A DNA stretch of 64,000 nucleotides from Burkholderia sp. GAS332 (lineage in GTDB: Bacteria; Pseudomonadota; Gammaproteobacteria; Burkholderiales; Burkholderiaceae), in contig FSRV01000001.1 of NCBI GenBank assembly GCA_900142905.1, forward strand, positions 434,001-498,000. Direction: 5' to 3'. A program made the translations under genes and the position numbers. Positions 51,366 through 59,748 of this stretch are shown piece after piece; position 1 is the first letter of the stretch, and each line of letters starts with the position of its first letter. The notes below the pieces were generated by a model, which had not been told where the DNA came from, made no database searches, and worked only from the letters and a program-made list of their open reading frames with translations.

Positions 51366-52112
51366 ATGGATCGGATCGAACTTGAATTGTACTTGAACAA
51401 TCTTCTTGAAACCGCGCGCTTCAAGGACTATTGCCCCAATGGATTGCAGGTGGAAGGGCGCCGCCGCGTCAATAAGCTCGCGACCGGCGTGACCGCTTCG
51501 GTGGCCTTCCTCGAGGCCGCGCTCGACTGGGGCGCGGACGCGGTGCTGGTCCATCACGGCTACTTCTGGCGCAACGAAGCGCCGCAGATCACCGGGCGCA
51601 AACATGCGCGGCTGAAGCTGCTGATCGCCAACGACCTGAACCTGTTCGCCTATCACCTGCCGCTCGACGACCATCCCGAGTTCGGCAACAACGCGCAGAT
51701 CGGCGAGAAGATGGGCTGGATCAGCGACGCGCGCTTCGGCGAGAACGATCTCGGCTGGCTCGCCACGTTTCCGATGCCGATCACGCTCGCGCACTTCACG
51801 GCGCAAGTCGAGCAGACGCTCGGCCGCACACCGCTCGTGTTCGGCGACCCGGATCGCGAACTGCGCCGCGTGGGCTGGTGCACGGGCGCGGCGCAAGGTA
51901 TGTTCGAGGCCGCGATCAATGCCGGCGCTGACGTCTACCTGACCGGCGAAGTGTCGGAGTCGGTGATGCACACCTCGGCGGAAAGCGGTGTCGCCTTCCT
52001 TGCCGCCGGCCATCATGCTACCGAGCGCTTCGGCGTGCAGGCGGTGGGCAAGCATCTGTCCGAGCAGTTCGATATCGAACACCTGTTTATCGATATCCCC
52101 AATCCCGTTTGA
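51366..52112 (+). CDS. Nif3-like dinuclear metal centre protein (YbgI family)
   Basis: 248-aa protein of the Nif3/DUF34 family: [67 protein letters not shown] and [11 protein letters not shown] place the His, Asp and Glu ligands of a two-metal site. A GTP cyclohydrolase type 1b name has been used for relatives but is not certain. It precedes petA by about 220 nt. Confidence 0.9.
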   Translation: MDRIELELYLNNLLETARFKDYCPNGLQVEGRRRVNKLATGVTASVAFLEAALDWGADAVLVHHGYFWRNEAPQITGRKHARLKLLIANDLNLFAYHLPLDDHPEFGNNAQIGEKMGWISDARFGENDLGWLATFPMPITLAHFTAQVEQTLGRTPLVFGDPDRELRRVGWCTGAAQGMFEAAINAGADVYLTGEVSESVMHTSAESGVAFLAAGHHATERFGVQAVGKHLSEQFDIEHLFIDIPNPV

Positions 52113-52333
52113 ATTGAAAATCGGCATTAGATAAGAAAAAGGTGCGAATAACGCAGAGGGCGCTTAAAAGGAGGTGCAAAAAAGTTTGCGATCCGTACGG
52201 AGAAACCCTGATTTATCAAAGGCTTCGCACGGTTTTTGGCAATGGGGCCTTGTAAATGCCGACTCCATTCGCGCAAACTAGCGGCGGTAGAAGCGACGTG
52301 AAGGAAAAATCCAACTCAGAAGTGGGGCGTGTG

Positions 52334-52954
52334 ATGCGAGACAAGGAAGATGAACGCGTCGACGGCAGCCGCCGTACCTGGCTGATAGCGACGACCGTAG
52401 CAGGTGGCATAGGAGGCGTTGCCACTGTCGTACCCTTTGTTAGTTCGTTTGCACCATCTGAAAAGGCCAAGGCAGCAGGTGCCCCGGTCGAAGTCGATAT
52501 TAGTGATCTCAAGCCCGGTGACATGAAGACCGTCGCCTGGCGCGGTAAGCCGGTGTGGATCATCAATCGCACCGACAGAATGCTCGCCGATGTCCAGAAA
52601 GCCGATAACGAAGTAGCGGACCCCCACACCAAGAATCCTTTTTCGATGCCGTTGCCGGAGTACTGCAACAACGAATTCCGTTCACGCACCGACCACAAGA
52701 ACCTTTTCGTCGCCGTCGCCGTATGCACCCATCTGGGCTGTACGCCGACGCCGCGCTTCCAGGAGGGGCCGCAGCCCAATCTTCCAGACGACTGGCCAGG
52801 CGGCTTCCTGTGCCCTTGCCACGGCTCGACCTATGATATGGCCGGCCGCGTCTTCAAGAACAAACCTGCGCCGCAGAACCTCGACATCCCGCCTTATATG
52901 TTCACGTCGGCCACCAGCCTCGTGATCGGCAAGGACGAGAAAGGAGAAGCGTAA
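52334..52954 (+). CDS. petA: Ubiquinol-cytochrome c reductase Rieske iron-sulfur subunit
   Basis: 206-aa subunit transferring electrons from ubiquinol to cytochrome c1. A single N-terminal helix with GRRTWLIATT-like SRRTWLIATTVAGGIGGVA is a Tat signal-anchor. The 2Fe-2S ligands lie in CTHLGC and CPCHGS. ATG 52334 gives the standard length; an upstream in-frame start at 52256 adds 26 residues. The stop overlaps petB by one base (TAATG). Confidence 0.95.
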   Translation: MRDKEDERVDGSRRTWLIATTVAGGIGGVATVVPFVSSFAPSEKAKAAGAPVEVDISDLKPGDMKTVAWRGKPVWIINRTDRMLADVQKADNEVADPHTKNPFSMPLPEYCNNEFRSRTDHKNLFVAVAVCTHLGCTPTPRFQEGPQPNLPDDWPGGFLCPCHGSTYDMAGRVFKNKPAPQNLDIPPYMFTSATSLVIGKDEKGEA

Positions 52955-54333
52955 TGGCGATCGACCACGAAGTAGAGACAACCGGGCTGGTTGGCTGGAT
53001 CGACCGGCGCTTCCCCATGACGTCCACGTGGAAGAAGCACGTTTCCGAGTACTACGCGCCGAAGAACTTCAACTTCTGGTACTTCTTCGGTTCGCTCGCG
53101 CTGCTGGTGCTGGTCAATCAGATCGTCACCGGCATTTTCCTCACGATGAACTACAAGCCCGACTCGACGCTCGCGTTCGCGTCGGTCGAGTACATCATGC
53201 GCGAGGTGCCGTGGGGCTGGCTGATCCGCTATATGCACTCCACGGGCGCGTCGATGTTCTTTGTCGTCGTGTATCTGCATATGTTCCGTGGGCTGCTGTA
53301 CGGCTCGTACCGCAAGCCGCGCGAACTGGTGTGGGTGTTCGGCTGCGCGATCTTTCTGTGCCTGATGGCCGAGGCGTTCTTCGGCTACCTGCTGCCGTGG
53401 GGCCAGATGTCGTTCTGGGGCGCGCAGGTGATCGTGAACCTGTTCTCGGCGATTCCGTTCATTGGGCCGGACTTGTCGCTGTGGATTCGCGGCGACTATG
53501 TCGTCTCGGACGTCACGCTGAACCGCTTCTTCGCGTTCCACGTGATCGCGATTCCGCTGGTGCTGATCGGCCTCGTGGTCGCTCACCTGGTGGCGCTGCA
53601 TGAAGTGGGCTCGAACAACCCCGACGGCATCGAGATCAAGGCGAAGAAGGGCCCGGACGGTATCCCGCTCGACGGTATTCCGTTCCACCCGTACTACTCC
53701 GTGCACGATTTCATGGGCGTGACGGTGTTCCTGTTCATCTTCGCGGCGATCATCTTCTTCGCACCGGAGATGGGCGGGTATTTCCTCGAAGCGAATAACT
53801 TCATTCCCGCCAATCCGCTGCAAACGCCGCAGGAAATTGCGCCGGTGTGGTATTTCACCGCCTTCTATGCGATGTTGCGGGCCACTACCGACCCGTTCAA
53901 GATCGTCCTGATGATTATCGTCGCGCTGCTTGGCCTCTATTCGCTGGTGCGCGCGCGCGGCAAGTGGAAGCTTGGCTTGCCGGTGCTCGCGGTGCTGGTG
54001 GTGCTGGCCATGGCGTTCACCGAATCGAAGTTCTGGGGTGTGGTGGTGATGGGCGGCGCGGTGATCTCGCTGTTCTTCCTGCCATGGCTCGACCGCTCGC
54101 CGGTGAAGTCGATCCGTTACCGGCCGTTTTTTCACAAAGTGTTCTACGGGATCTTCGTACTTGCATTCCTGACGTTGGGCTTCCTCGGCACCAAACCGCC
54201 GTCGCCCGCCTCGACGTTGATTGCCCAGATCTGTGCGCTGATCTACTTCGCGTTTTTCCTCGGCATGCCCGTCTGGACGCGGCTTGGCACGTTCAAGCAG
54301 CCGCCCGAGCGGGTGCGGTTCAAGCCCCACTAA
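52954..54333 (+). CDS. petB: Cytochrome b of the bc1 complex
   Basis: 459-aa membrane subunit with about eight helices. The heme-ligand region MHSTGASMFFVVVYLHMFRG and FFAFHVIAIPLVLIGLVVAHL carry the paired histidines; GQMSFWGAQVIVN is the Qo-side segment. The Qo motif commonly PEWY reads PVWY (IAPVWYFTAF), a known type of variation in beta- and gammaproteobacteria. Order petA-petB-petC is standard. Confidence 0.96.
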   Translation: MAIDHEVETTGLVGWIDRRFPMTSTWKKHVSEYYAPKNFNFWYFFGSLALLVLVNQIVTGIFLTMNYKPDSTLAFASVEYIMREVPWGWLIRYMHSTGASMFFVVVYLHMFRGLLYGSYRKPRELVWVFGCAIFLCLMAEAFFGYLLPWGQMSFWGAQVIVNLFSAIPFIGPDLSLWIRGDYVVSDVTLNRFFAFHVIAIPLVLIGLVVAHLVALHEVGSNNPDGIEIKAKKGPDGIPLDGIPFHPYYSVHDFMGVTVFLFIFAAIIFFAPEMGGYFLEANNFIPANPLQTPQEIAPVWYFTAFYAMLRATTDPFKIVLMIIVALLGLYSLVRARGKWKLGLPVLAVLVVLAMAFTESKFWGVVVMGGAVISLFFLPWLDRSPVKSIRYRPFFHKVFYGIFVLAFLTLGFLGTKPPSPASTLIAQICALIYFAFFLGMPVWTRLGTFKQPPERVRFKPH

Positions 54334-54356
54334 TCGCGAGCCAGGAGAACACGATA

Positions 54357-55112
54357 ATGAAAAAACTGCTTTCGACGTGCGCGCTGATCGGCGCGACACT
54401 GCTCGCGGTGCTGGCCGGCCCGGCGCACGCGGACGAGAATTTCCCTCTCGACCGCGCGCCCGATAACGCAGAGAATTTCGCTTCGTTGCAGCACGGCGCG
54501 CAATTGTTTGTAAACTATTGCCTGAATTGCCACAGCGCGAATCTGATGCGCTACAGCCGACTGACCGACCTCGGCATTGCGCCGAGCGAAATTCAGTCGA
54601 ACCTGCTGTTCACCACAGATAAAATCGGCAACACCATGACCGTGGCAATGCGCCCGGATGACGCGAAAGCGTGGTTCGGCGCGAGTCCGCCGGATTTGTC
54701 GGTAGAAGCGCGGGCGCGTGGCAAGGACTGGCTGTACACGTATCTGCGCAGCTTCTATCGCGACAATACGCGGCCGACCGGCTGGAACAATCTGGTGTAT
54801 GAAAACGTGAGCATGCCTCACGTGCTGTGGCAGCTTCAGGGGCAACGTACCGCGAAGTTCGGTGACGAAGTCGATGAAAAAACAGGTGAAACGGTACACA
54901 AATTTGTTGGCTACGAACAGGTCACGCCGGGGACGATGTCGCCGGTAGATTATGATTCTGCTGTGGCCGACCTCGTGTCGTACCTGTCATGGATGTCCGA
55001 ACCGACGCAGAAAACCCGCAAACAGCTTGGCGTGTGGGTGCTGCTGTTCCTCGGGGTCCTGAGCTTTTTCGCTTGGCGACTGAACGCCGCGTACTGGAAA
55101 GATATCAAATAA
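54357..55112 (+). CDS. petC: Cytochrome c1 of the bc1 complex
   Basis: 251-aa periplasmic heme protein: signal peptide (MKKLLSTCALIGATLLAVLA, cleavage after AHA), heme motif CLNCH, MRPDDAKAWFGASPPDLS with the probable Met ligand nearby, and a C-terminal anchor (LGVWVLLFLGVLSFFAW). AGGAG precedes ATG 54357. Ends the petABC operon. Confidence 0.95.
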   Translation: MKKLLSTCALIGATLLAVLAGPAHADENFPLDRAPDNAENFASLQHGAQLFVNYCLNCHSANLMRYSRLTDLGIAPSEIQSNLLFTTDKIGNTMTVAMRPDDAKAWFGASPPDLSVEARARGKDWLYTYLRSFYRDNTRPTGWNNLVYENVSMPHVLWQLQGQRTAKFGDEVDEKTGETVHKFVGYEQVTPGTMSPVDYDSAVADLVSYLSWMSEPTQKTRKQLGVWVLLFLGVLSFFAWRLNAAYWKDIK

Positions 55113-55144
55113 TCACGCCGTCATCCGGCGTGGGGCCGGCGCCA

Positions 55145-55170
55145 GGAAAAACCTGTTGAACGGTTTTTCC
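55145..55170 (+). other. Hairpin in the petC-sspA gap
   Basis: GGAAAAACC-TGTTGAAC-GGTTTTTCC is a perfect 9-bp stem; a second small hairpin CACGCCG-TCATC-CGGCGTG (55114-55132) precedes it. Neither is followed by a clear T-run, so partial termination or processing before sspA is possible. Confidence 0.5.
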
Positions 55171-55207
55171 GCGCGCTGGCCTTTCAGCTTTTTGAGGAAA
55201 CGTAAAT

Positions 55208-55819
55208 ATGATGGTTCTGTATTCCGGCACAACTTGCCCGTTCTCCCAGCGCTGCCGGCTGGTGTTGTTCGAAAAGGGCATGGACTTCGAGATCCGCGAC
55301 GTCGACCTGTTTAACAAGCCGGAAGACATCGCCGTGATGAATCCGTATGGTCAGGTGCCGATTCTCGTCGAACGGGACCTGATTCTGTACGAATCGAACA
55401 TCATCAACGAGTACATCGACGAGCGCTTCCCGCACCCGCAACTGATGCCGGCCGATCCGGTTCAGCGCGCCCGCGCCCGCCTGTTCCTGCTCAACTTCGA
55501 AAAGGAACTGTTCGTCCACGTCGGCACGCTCGAAAACGAAAAGGGCAAAGCCGCTGAGAAGAATCACGAGAAGGCACGTCTCGCGATCCGCGATCGCCTG
55601 ACCCAGCTCGCACCGATCTTCCTGAAGAACAAGTACATGCTCGGCGAAGAGTTCTCGATGCTCGACGTCGCGATCGCGCCGTTGCTGTGGCGTCTGGACC
55701 ACTACGGCATCGAGCTGTCGAAGAACGCTGCACCGCTGATGAAGTACGCCGAGCGCATTTTCAGCCGCCCGGCTTATATCGAAGCGCTGACGCCTTCGGA
55801 AAAGGTGATGCGTCGTTGA
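55208..55819 (+). CDS. sspA: Stringent starvation protein A
   Basis: 203-aa glutathione S-transferase-fold regulator that binds RNA polymerase with sigma70. LYSGTTCPFSQRCRLVLFEKGMDFEIRDVDL at the N-terminus and PVLVERDLILYESNIINEYIDERFPHP are typical of SspA, which lacks GST activity. Followed by sspB as in many proteobacteria. Confidence 0.94.
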   Translation: MMVLYSGTTCPFSQRCRLVLFEKGMDFEIRDVDLFNKPEDIAVMNPYGQVPILVERDLILYESNIINEYIDERFPHPQLMPADPVQRARARLFLLNFEKELFVHVGTLENEKGKAAEKNHEKARLAIRDRLTQLAPIFLKNKYMLGEEFSMLDVAIAPLLWRLDHYGIELSKNAAPLMKYAERIFSRPAYIEALTPSEKVMRR

Positions 55820-55893
55820 GTTTGGCTTTGGGGTGAGGGCGCCGCGTCTCGATTGTTTTCCGTGTGCGCCCAAACCCGGTAAGAGGACTGTTG

Positions 55894-56406
55894 ATGCAAG
55901 AGATTTCAACCAAGCCGTATCTGCTGCGCGCGCTGTACGAATGGTGCACGGATAACGGCTACACGCCGCACATTGCGGTCCGGGTCGACAATCAGACGCG
56001 CGTGCCGCGGCAGTTCGTGCGCGATAACGAGATCGTGTTGAACATCAGCTTCGAGGCGACCAGCCAGTTGCAGATGGGCAATGAATGGATCGAGTTCAGC
56101 GCGCGCTTCTCCGGCAAGTCGCACAAGATCGAAGTGCCGATCGCCAACATTCTCGCGATCTACGCGCGCGAAAACGGGCAGGGCATGGCGTTCCCGGTCG
56201 AGTCGGCGGGCGGCGAAGCGCAGGATTCCGGCGCCGATGCGGAAGTCGCGGACGAAACCGTGGCGCCGGCTGCGCCGCGCGCGGTCGAAGCGTCGTCGGC
56301 GGCCGATGCCGCCGACGCCAAAGCGGACAGCGCGACGGATGGCCCGCAGCCTGACGATGATGGATCAAAAGGCGGCGGAAGGGCTCGCCTCAAGATCGTA
56401 AAATGA
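55894..56406 (+). CDS. sspB: ClpXP specificity-enhancing factor SspB
   Basis: 170-aa adaptor that delivers ssrA-tagged proteins to ClpXP. The folded domain (TKPYLLRALYEWCTDNGYTPHIAV, NISFEATSQLQMGN, FSARFSGKSHKIEVPIANILAIYARENGQGM) is followed by a long acidic/Ala linker and a C-terminal ClpX-binding tail GGRARLKIVK. GAGGAC precedes ATG 55894. It is upstream of tRNA-Thr by 19 nt. Confidence 0.94.
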   Translation: MQEISTKPYLLRALYEWCTDNGYTPHIAVRVDNQTRVPRQFVRDNEIVLNISFEATSQLQMGNEWIEFSARFSGKSHKIEVPIANILAIYARENGQGMAFPVESAGGEAQDSGADAEVADETVAPAAPRAVEASSAADAADAKADSATDGPQPDDDGSKGGGRARLKIVK

Positions 56407-56425
56407 AGTAGAATCACGGCCTCAT

Positions 56426-56501
56426 GCCGGCTTAGCTCATCAGGTAGAGCGCTTGACTTGTAATCATGAGGTGGCGGGTTCGAGTCCTGCAGCCGGCACC
56501 A
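56426..56501 (+). tRNA. tRNA-Thr (anticodon TGT)
   Basis: 76-nt cloverleaf with encoded CCA: acceptor GCCGGCT/AGCCGGC, D arm GCTC-ATCAGGTA-GAGC, anticodon loop CTTGTAA (TGT, reading ACA/ACG), T arm GCGGG-TTCGAGT-CCTGC. The anticodon stem CTTGA/TCATG has one T-T mismatch. A strong terminator follows. Confidence 0.96.
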
Positions 56502-56509
56502 GTTGTACG

Positions 56510-56548
56510 AAAACGGGTTTCTGAAGAATTTCAGAAACCCGTTTTTTT
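56510..56548 (+). terminator. Intrinsic terminator after tRNA-Thr
   Basis: Arms 56510-56525 and 56530-56545 form a perfect 16-bp stem (AAAACGGGTTTCTGAA / TTCAGAAACCCGTTTT) with a 4-nt loop and a T-run (TTTTTTT). It starts 8 nt after the tRNA CCA. Confidence 0.92.
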
Positions 56549-56634
56549 ATTTGAGGCGGCTTCCACATAACGCCTGCCGGCATGTCGGCGGCGTGCACAT
56601 GCGAAGTGAAAGGCGCGCCGTTTTCCCGGATCTC

Positions 56635-56669
56635 TTTCACCTTGTCGATAGTGGACATTTTTGTCTACG
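56635..56669 (+). repeat. 35-bp direct repeat, copy A
   Basis: TTTCACCTTGTCGATAGTGG... runs for 35 nt and matches 61459-61493 at 32 of 35 positions in the same orientation. The differences are A/T transversions at positions 16, 23 and 26. It contains GTGGAC-N6-GTCTAC, an imperfect inverted repeat. This copy is intergenic, just after the lactonase stop. Confidence 0.8.
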
Positions 56670-56675
56670 AATTCG

Positions 56676-57950
56676 TCACGCCGCGATCACCAGGCACGCT
56701 GGTGAAGGTGCACTGGCAATCCGATGAGGTAGAGTCAGCATGCCGTTCGCAGCGTCGATGTTCAGATGCAAGATGTTGTCCGCCTGATGATTGATGACGT
56801 ACAGGCTGCCGCCATCCGGTGCAAATACCAACCCAAACGGCGCCCGCAGGCCCTCGTTCCATGACTGGACCTGGGTCAGTTTCCCGCTGCCGCTATCGAT
56901 GTGAAACACCAGCAGGGTGTCTGTGCGCGAAACATCCTGTTCCGCGCGGCGGTAGGCGGCGAAGAGAAAGCGCCCTGAGGGATGCAGCGCGAGTGCCGTG
57001 GCTGTCCCAAGGTGGCCCCCTTCGTCATGCGTGGGGGCGGCGGAAATCGTGTCCAGCTTTTGCCCGATAACGCCAAGCTTCGCATCGTAGCCATAGCACG
57101 CCACTGTCGCGGAAAGCTCGTTGAGCGCGTACAGCCACCGACCGCTGGGATGTATTGCAAGCGCGCGCGGGCCGCTGCCGTGCAGCGTCGCGGTGCGTCC
57201 GGATGCGCTCAGCCGGCCATCGGCGAGGCTCAACACGCTGAGCCGATCGCAACCGAGATCCGCACTCAGAACACGTTCGCCTGTCGAATCGAACAACACC
57301 ATCTGCGGGTGTGCGGCGCTTTGGCGTGTGCGGTCTGGCCCGCAGCCGGTTTCCTTCAGAATTCCGCATACAGTGCCGAGCCGTCCATCGGCGCCGACGG
57401 GCATGACGTCGTAGGCGCCGCCGCCAGACAGGGCGACCACCAGTGAGCGGCCGTCAGGTGAGATGGCCGCATGTGAAGGCAAGGTGCCCGATAGCGACAG
57501 CGGCTGCCGGTTCAGCAACGACAAGCGCCCGTTGCGCGGATCGATTGCGTAGGCTTCGACGCTTCCCGTGCACAAGCCCTGGTGAAGGTCGATTCGATTG
57601 ACGGCATAGAGGAAGCGCCCGGACGGATGAAGCGCGAGAAACCCAGGCTGTTCGCTTTCCACGACTTGAATTCGCCGCCAGTTGTTGCGCGTGATGGCGA
57701 ATACATGAATGCCCCGTGGCGTGCCCGTCGCCGCGCTGGAATGATCACCTGGCCCGTTCGAAGCATCGTCCACTGTACCCACGTAGGCAAAGCGCGCCTG
57801 CTTCACCGTGTGCATTGATCGCAGCGCGCTACCTCCGCCTTGCGCGTTCACGGCGTGGGCTTCTGGACTGCGCCATGGCATGGACACACCGAGGGCCGGT
57901 AGCGCCGCGCCGGCCCATATGAAGCGGCGGCGTCCCGCGCGCGAAGTCAA
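56676..57950 (-). CDS. Lactonase-family seven-bladed beta-propeller with Tat signal
   Basis: 424-aa protein. [15 protein letters not shown] near the N-terminus is a twin-arginine signal. The mature part is a beta-propeller with repeated [11 protein letters not shown] / [11 protein letters not shown] / [11 protein letters not shown] / [11 protein letters not shown] blades, matching the Lactonase/YbhE (6-phosphogluconolactonase-like, PF10282 type) family. Its start overlaps the upstream oxidase stop by 4 nt. Together they suggest oxidation of an aldose to a lactone followed by hydrolysis, although the export signal is only on this partner. Substrate unproven. Confidence 0.85.
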   Translation of the reverse strand: MTSRAGRRRFIWAGAALPALGVSMPWRSPEAHAVNAQGGGSALRSMHTVKQARFAYVGTVDDASNGPGDHSSAATGTPRGIHVFAITRNNWRRIQVVESEQPGFLALHPSGRFLYAVNRIDLHQGLCTGSVEAYAIDPRNGRLSLLNRQPLSLSGTLPSHAAISPDGRSLVVALSGGGAYDVMPVGADGRLGTVCGILKETGCGPDRTRQSAAHPQMVLFDSTGERVLSADLGCDRLSVLSLADGRLSASGRTATLHGSGPRALAIHPSGRWLYALNELSATVACYGYDAKLGVIGQKLDTISAAPTHDEGGHLGTATALALHPSGRFLFAAYRRAEQDVSRTDTLLVFHIDSGSGKLTQVQSWNEGLRAPFGLVFAPDGGSLYVINHQADNILHLNIDAANGMLTLPHRIASAPSPACLVIAA

Positions 57951-59491
57951 GATCCGCTCCGGGGGGAGCCCGGCCGTATCGACATCGCGTGATGAAAAAT
58001 GTTGTTCGGATCGTACTGGCGCTTCACATCTTGCAGAAACGCATAGAGCCCTCCGTCCCCGTAATACAAGTGCGGCCAGAACGGGTACGCGAGCATATCG
58101 GCGTCGGGGTAGTTGATGTAGCAGCCCTCGTAGCGCTCGCCCGGAAAAGGCGTGCCGTCATAACGCCGATCCATCCCGTCCTGCGCCGAATAGACGGCGC
58201 GATACAGATCGCCAAGCCAGCGCACATGCGCAGCGTCGTCTTGCGGCGAGCGCCAGTAGGTCTGATATTGCAGCTTCATGATCGAGGCGCGCTGTGCGAC
58301 GGCAGTCGTGCCGGCAAGTTCGGCGCGGTTGATGGCGCCGCCGTACGAATTCACCTGAACCAGCGATTGGCTCAAATCGAGCCCCGGCACATTGTGCGTG
58401 AGGGACATGTACAGGCGCGCGATCTCATGCGTCGTGAAGGCGTGCTTCATATAAGCCGACTTGTACTTGCCGCGCTGGTTAGGCCCCGAGCCGTTCAGAA
58501 GCTGCGTCGCGGTCAGCCAGTCATAGCGTGTCACGCTGTGCGATTGCGAGCACAACAGTTGTTCGCCCGACTGGTGCGCCGTCCCGTCGCCAGGCGGCGC
58601 GGCTGCGATCGGCACCGGAGCGCACGCCTGAAATCGCTCGAGGAAGTCGCTCAGTACCGTGAGGTCGCGGCACGTGCCGTCCGGGTTGCAAAACTGGCTG
58701 AGCAGCACGATCTGACCGGCCGAGCGATGGTTGAGCGAGAGCAATGAGAACAGGCCCCACGTGTCCGGTTCGGTGCCGCGCGTTTCCCAATATTCGCCGT
58801 ATGCACGCAACAAGGCCGTGAAGCGCGCCTCGTTCATATCCGCCCAATCGAACGCAACACGGGCGATGGCAACCTCGGAAGGCGCACGCGGCAATTGTGC
58901 AAACGCGTATTCGGTCACCACACCGAAGTTGCCGCCGCCGGCGCCCCTGCATGCCCGGAACAGATCCGGATCACGCTTTGCGTCGACGCTGCGCGGCAGG
59001 ACTTTGCCCTGCGCGTCGACGGTGACGATCTCCACGCCCGTCAACCAGTCGACCGTCAGTCCGTGCAGCCGCGACAGCAAGCCGTAGCCGCCGCCGGCGA
59101 TATGTCCGCCGGCGCCGACCGAATAGCATGAGCCGCCGGGCAGCGTGACACCGTGGCGCTTATACAGATCCTGGTAACCATTCCAGTTTTGCGTGCCGGC
59201 GGCGATGCGAAAACACCCGTCCCGGTCAACTCTCGCACCGCTCATGAGGCTCAGATCGAGCACGGTGCCGCCGGGATTGTTCGAAACGAAGTCTTCGTAG
59301 CAATGACCGCCGCTGCGAATCGTTGGCCTGGATCCGGCGTTGACACAGTGTTGCAGCGCAGTGGCAACGTCTTCCATGCTCTCGCACAGTTCGATGCGCG
59401 CGGCTGCCTGCGCATCGGTGGCAGGCCAGCGCAGATTGAATCCCTTCGTCAGGGTGCGGTAGCGCAAATCGTCAGGGGTCAGGTTGATCAT
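57947..59491 (-). CDS. FAD-linked oxidase of the BBE/oligosaccharide-oxidase type
   Basis: 514 aa from ATG 59491 (GGAG about 5 nt upstream; an in-frame GTG at 59497 is weaker). The PCMH-type FAD domain has [10 protein letters not shown] with His63 and [12 protein letters not shown] with Cys122, the two residues that bind FAD covalently in glucooligosaccharide-oxidase-like enzymes. The substrate domain follows, ending in a BBE motif ([10 protein letters not shown] and [15 protein letters not shown]). No signal peptide is seen. Such enzymes oxidise sugars or alcohols with O2, producing H2O2. It is the promoter-proximal gene of a two-gene operon. Confidence 0.87.
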   Translation of the reverse strand: MINLTPDDLRYRTLTKGFNLRWPATDAQAAARIELCESMEDVATALQHCVNAGSRPTIRSGGHCYEDFVSNNPGGTVLDLSLMSGARVDRDGCFRIAAGTQNWNGYQDLYKRHGVTLPGGSCYSVGAGGHIAGGGYGLLSRLHGLTVDWLTGVEIVTVDAQGKVLPRSVDAKRDPDLFRACRGAGGGNFGVVTEYAFAQLPRAPSEVAIARVAFDWADMNEARFTALLRAYGEYWETRGTEPDTWGLFSLLSLNHRSAGQIVLLSQFCNPDGTCRDLTVLSDFLERFQACAPVPIAAAPPGDGTAHQSGEQLLCSQSHSVTRYDWLTATQLLNGSGPNQRGKYKSAYMKHAFTTHEIARLYMSLTHNVPGLDLSQSLVQVNSYGGAINRAELAGTTAVAQRASIMKLQYQTYWRSPQDDAAHVRWLGDLYRAVYSAQDGMDRRYDGTPFPGERYEGCYINYPDADMLAYPFWPHLYYGDGGLYAFLQDVKRQYDPNNIFHHAMSIRPGSPRSGS

Positions 59492-59505
59492 GAACACTCC
59501 GGTGT

Positions 59506-59519
59506 TTGATATCGATCAA
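59506..59519. promoter_or_regulatory. FNR/ANR-type binding site upstream of the oxidase operon
   Basis: TTGAT-ATCG-ATCAA is a perfect match to the FNR/ANR/FixK consensus TTGAT-N4-ATCAA, extended by flanking GT/AC (GTTTGAT...ATCAAAC, 59504-59521). Its centre is about 21 bp before the oxidase ATG, overlapping the probable promoter or leader, a position more typical of repression than activation. Confidence 0.55.
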
Positions 59520-59748
59520 ACCGTAGTTTTGGCCGCCATCCCTGTCAATTGGGCCTGATCGCCGCAGCGCGTGCCGGGAGCGAGTCCCGTGGATCATGCG
59601 GCGAGCGTGAATTGCGCCCGCGAACCCGACTGGGAGAGGTACTATTCGGGCGTCAGTCGGCATCGAAAGAATCACTCCGGCGGGCAACGCCCCCCGACGA
59701 CGCGACGTTTCACCGCGTCACTTCCGCAACACAGACCCCACCTTCATC

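Noticed and set aside
56464-56658. 64-aa frame on the minus strand covering tRNA-Thr and its terminator
   Set aside because: The C-terminal GLEPATS is a well-known artefact of translating a tRNA antisense, and the rest is terminator and intergenic sequence.
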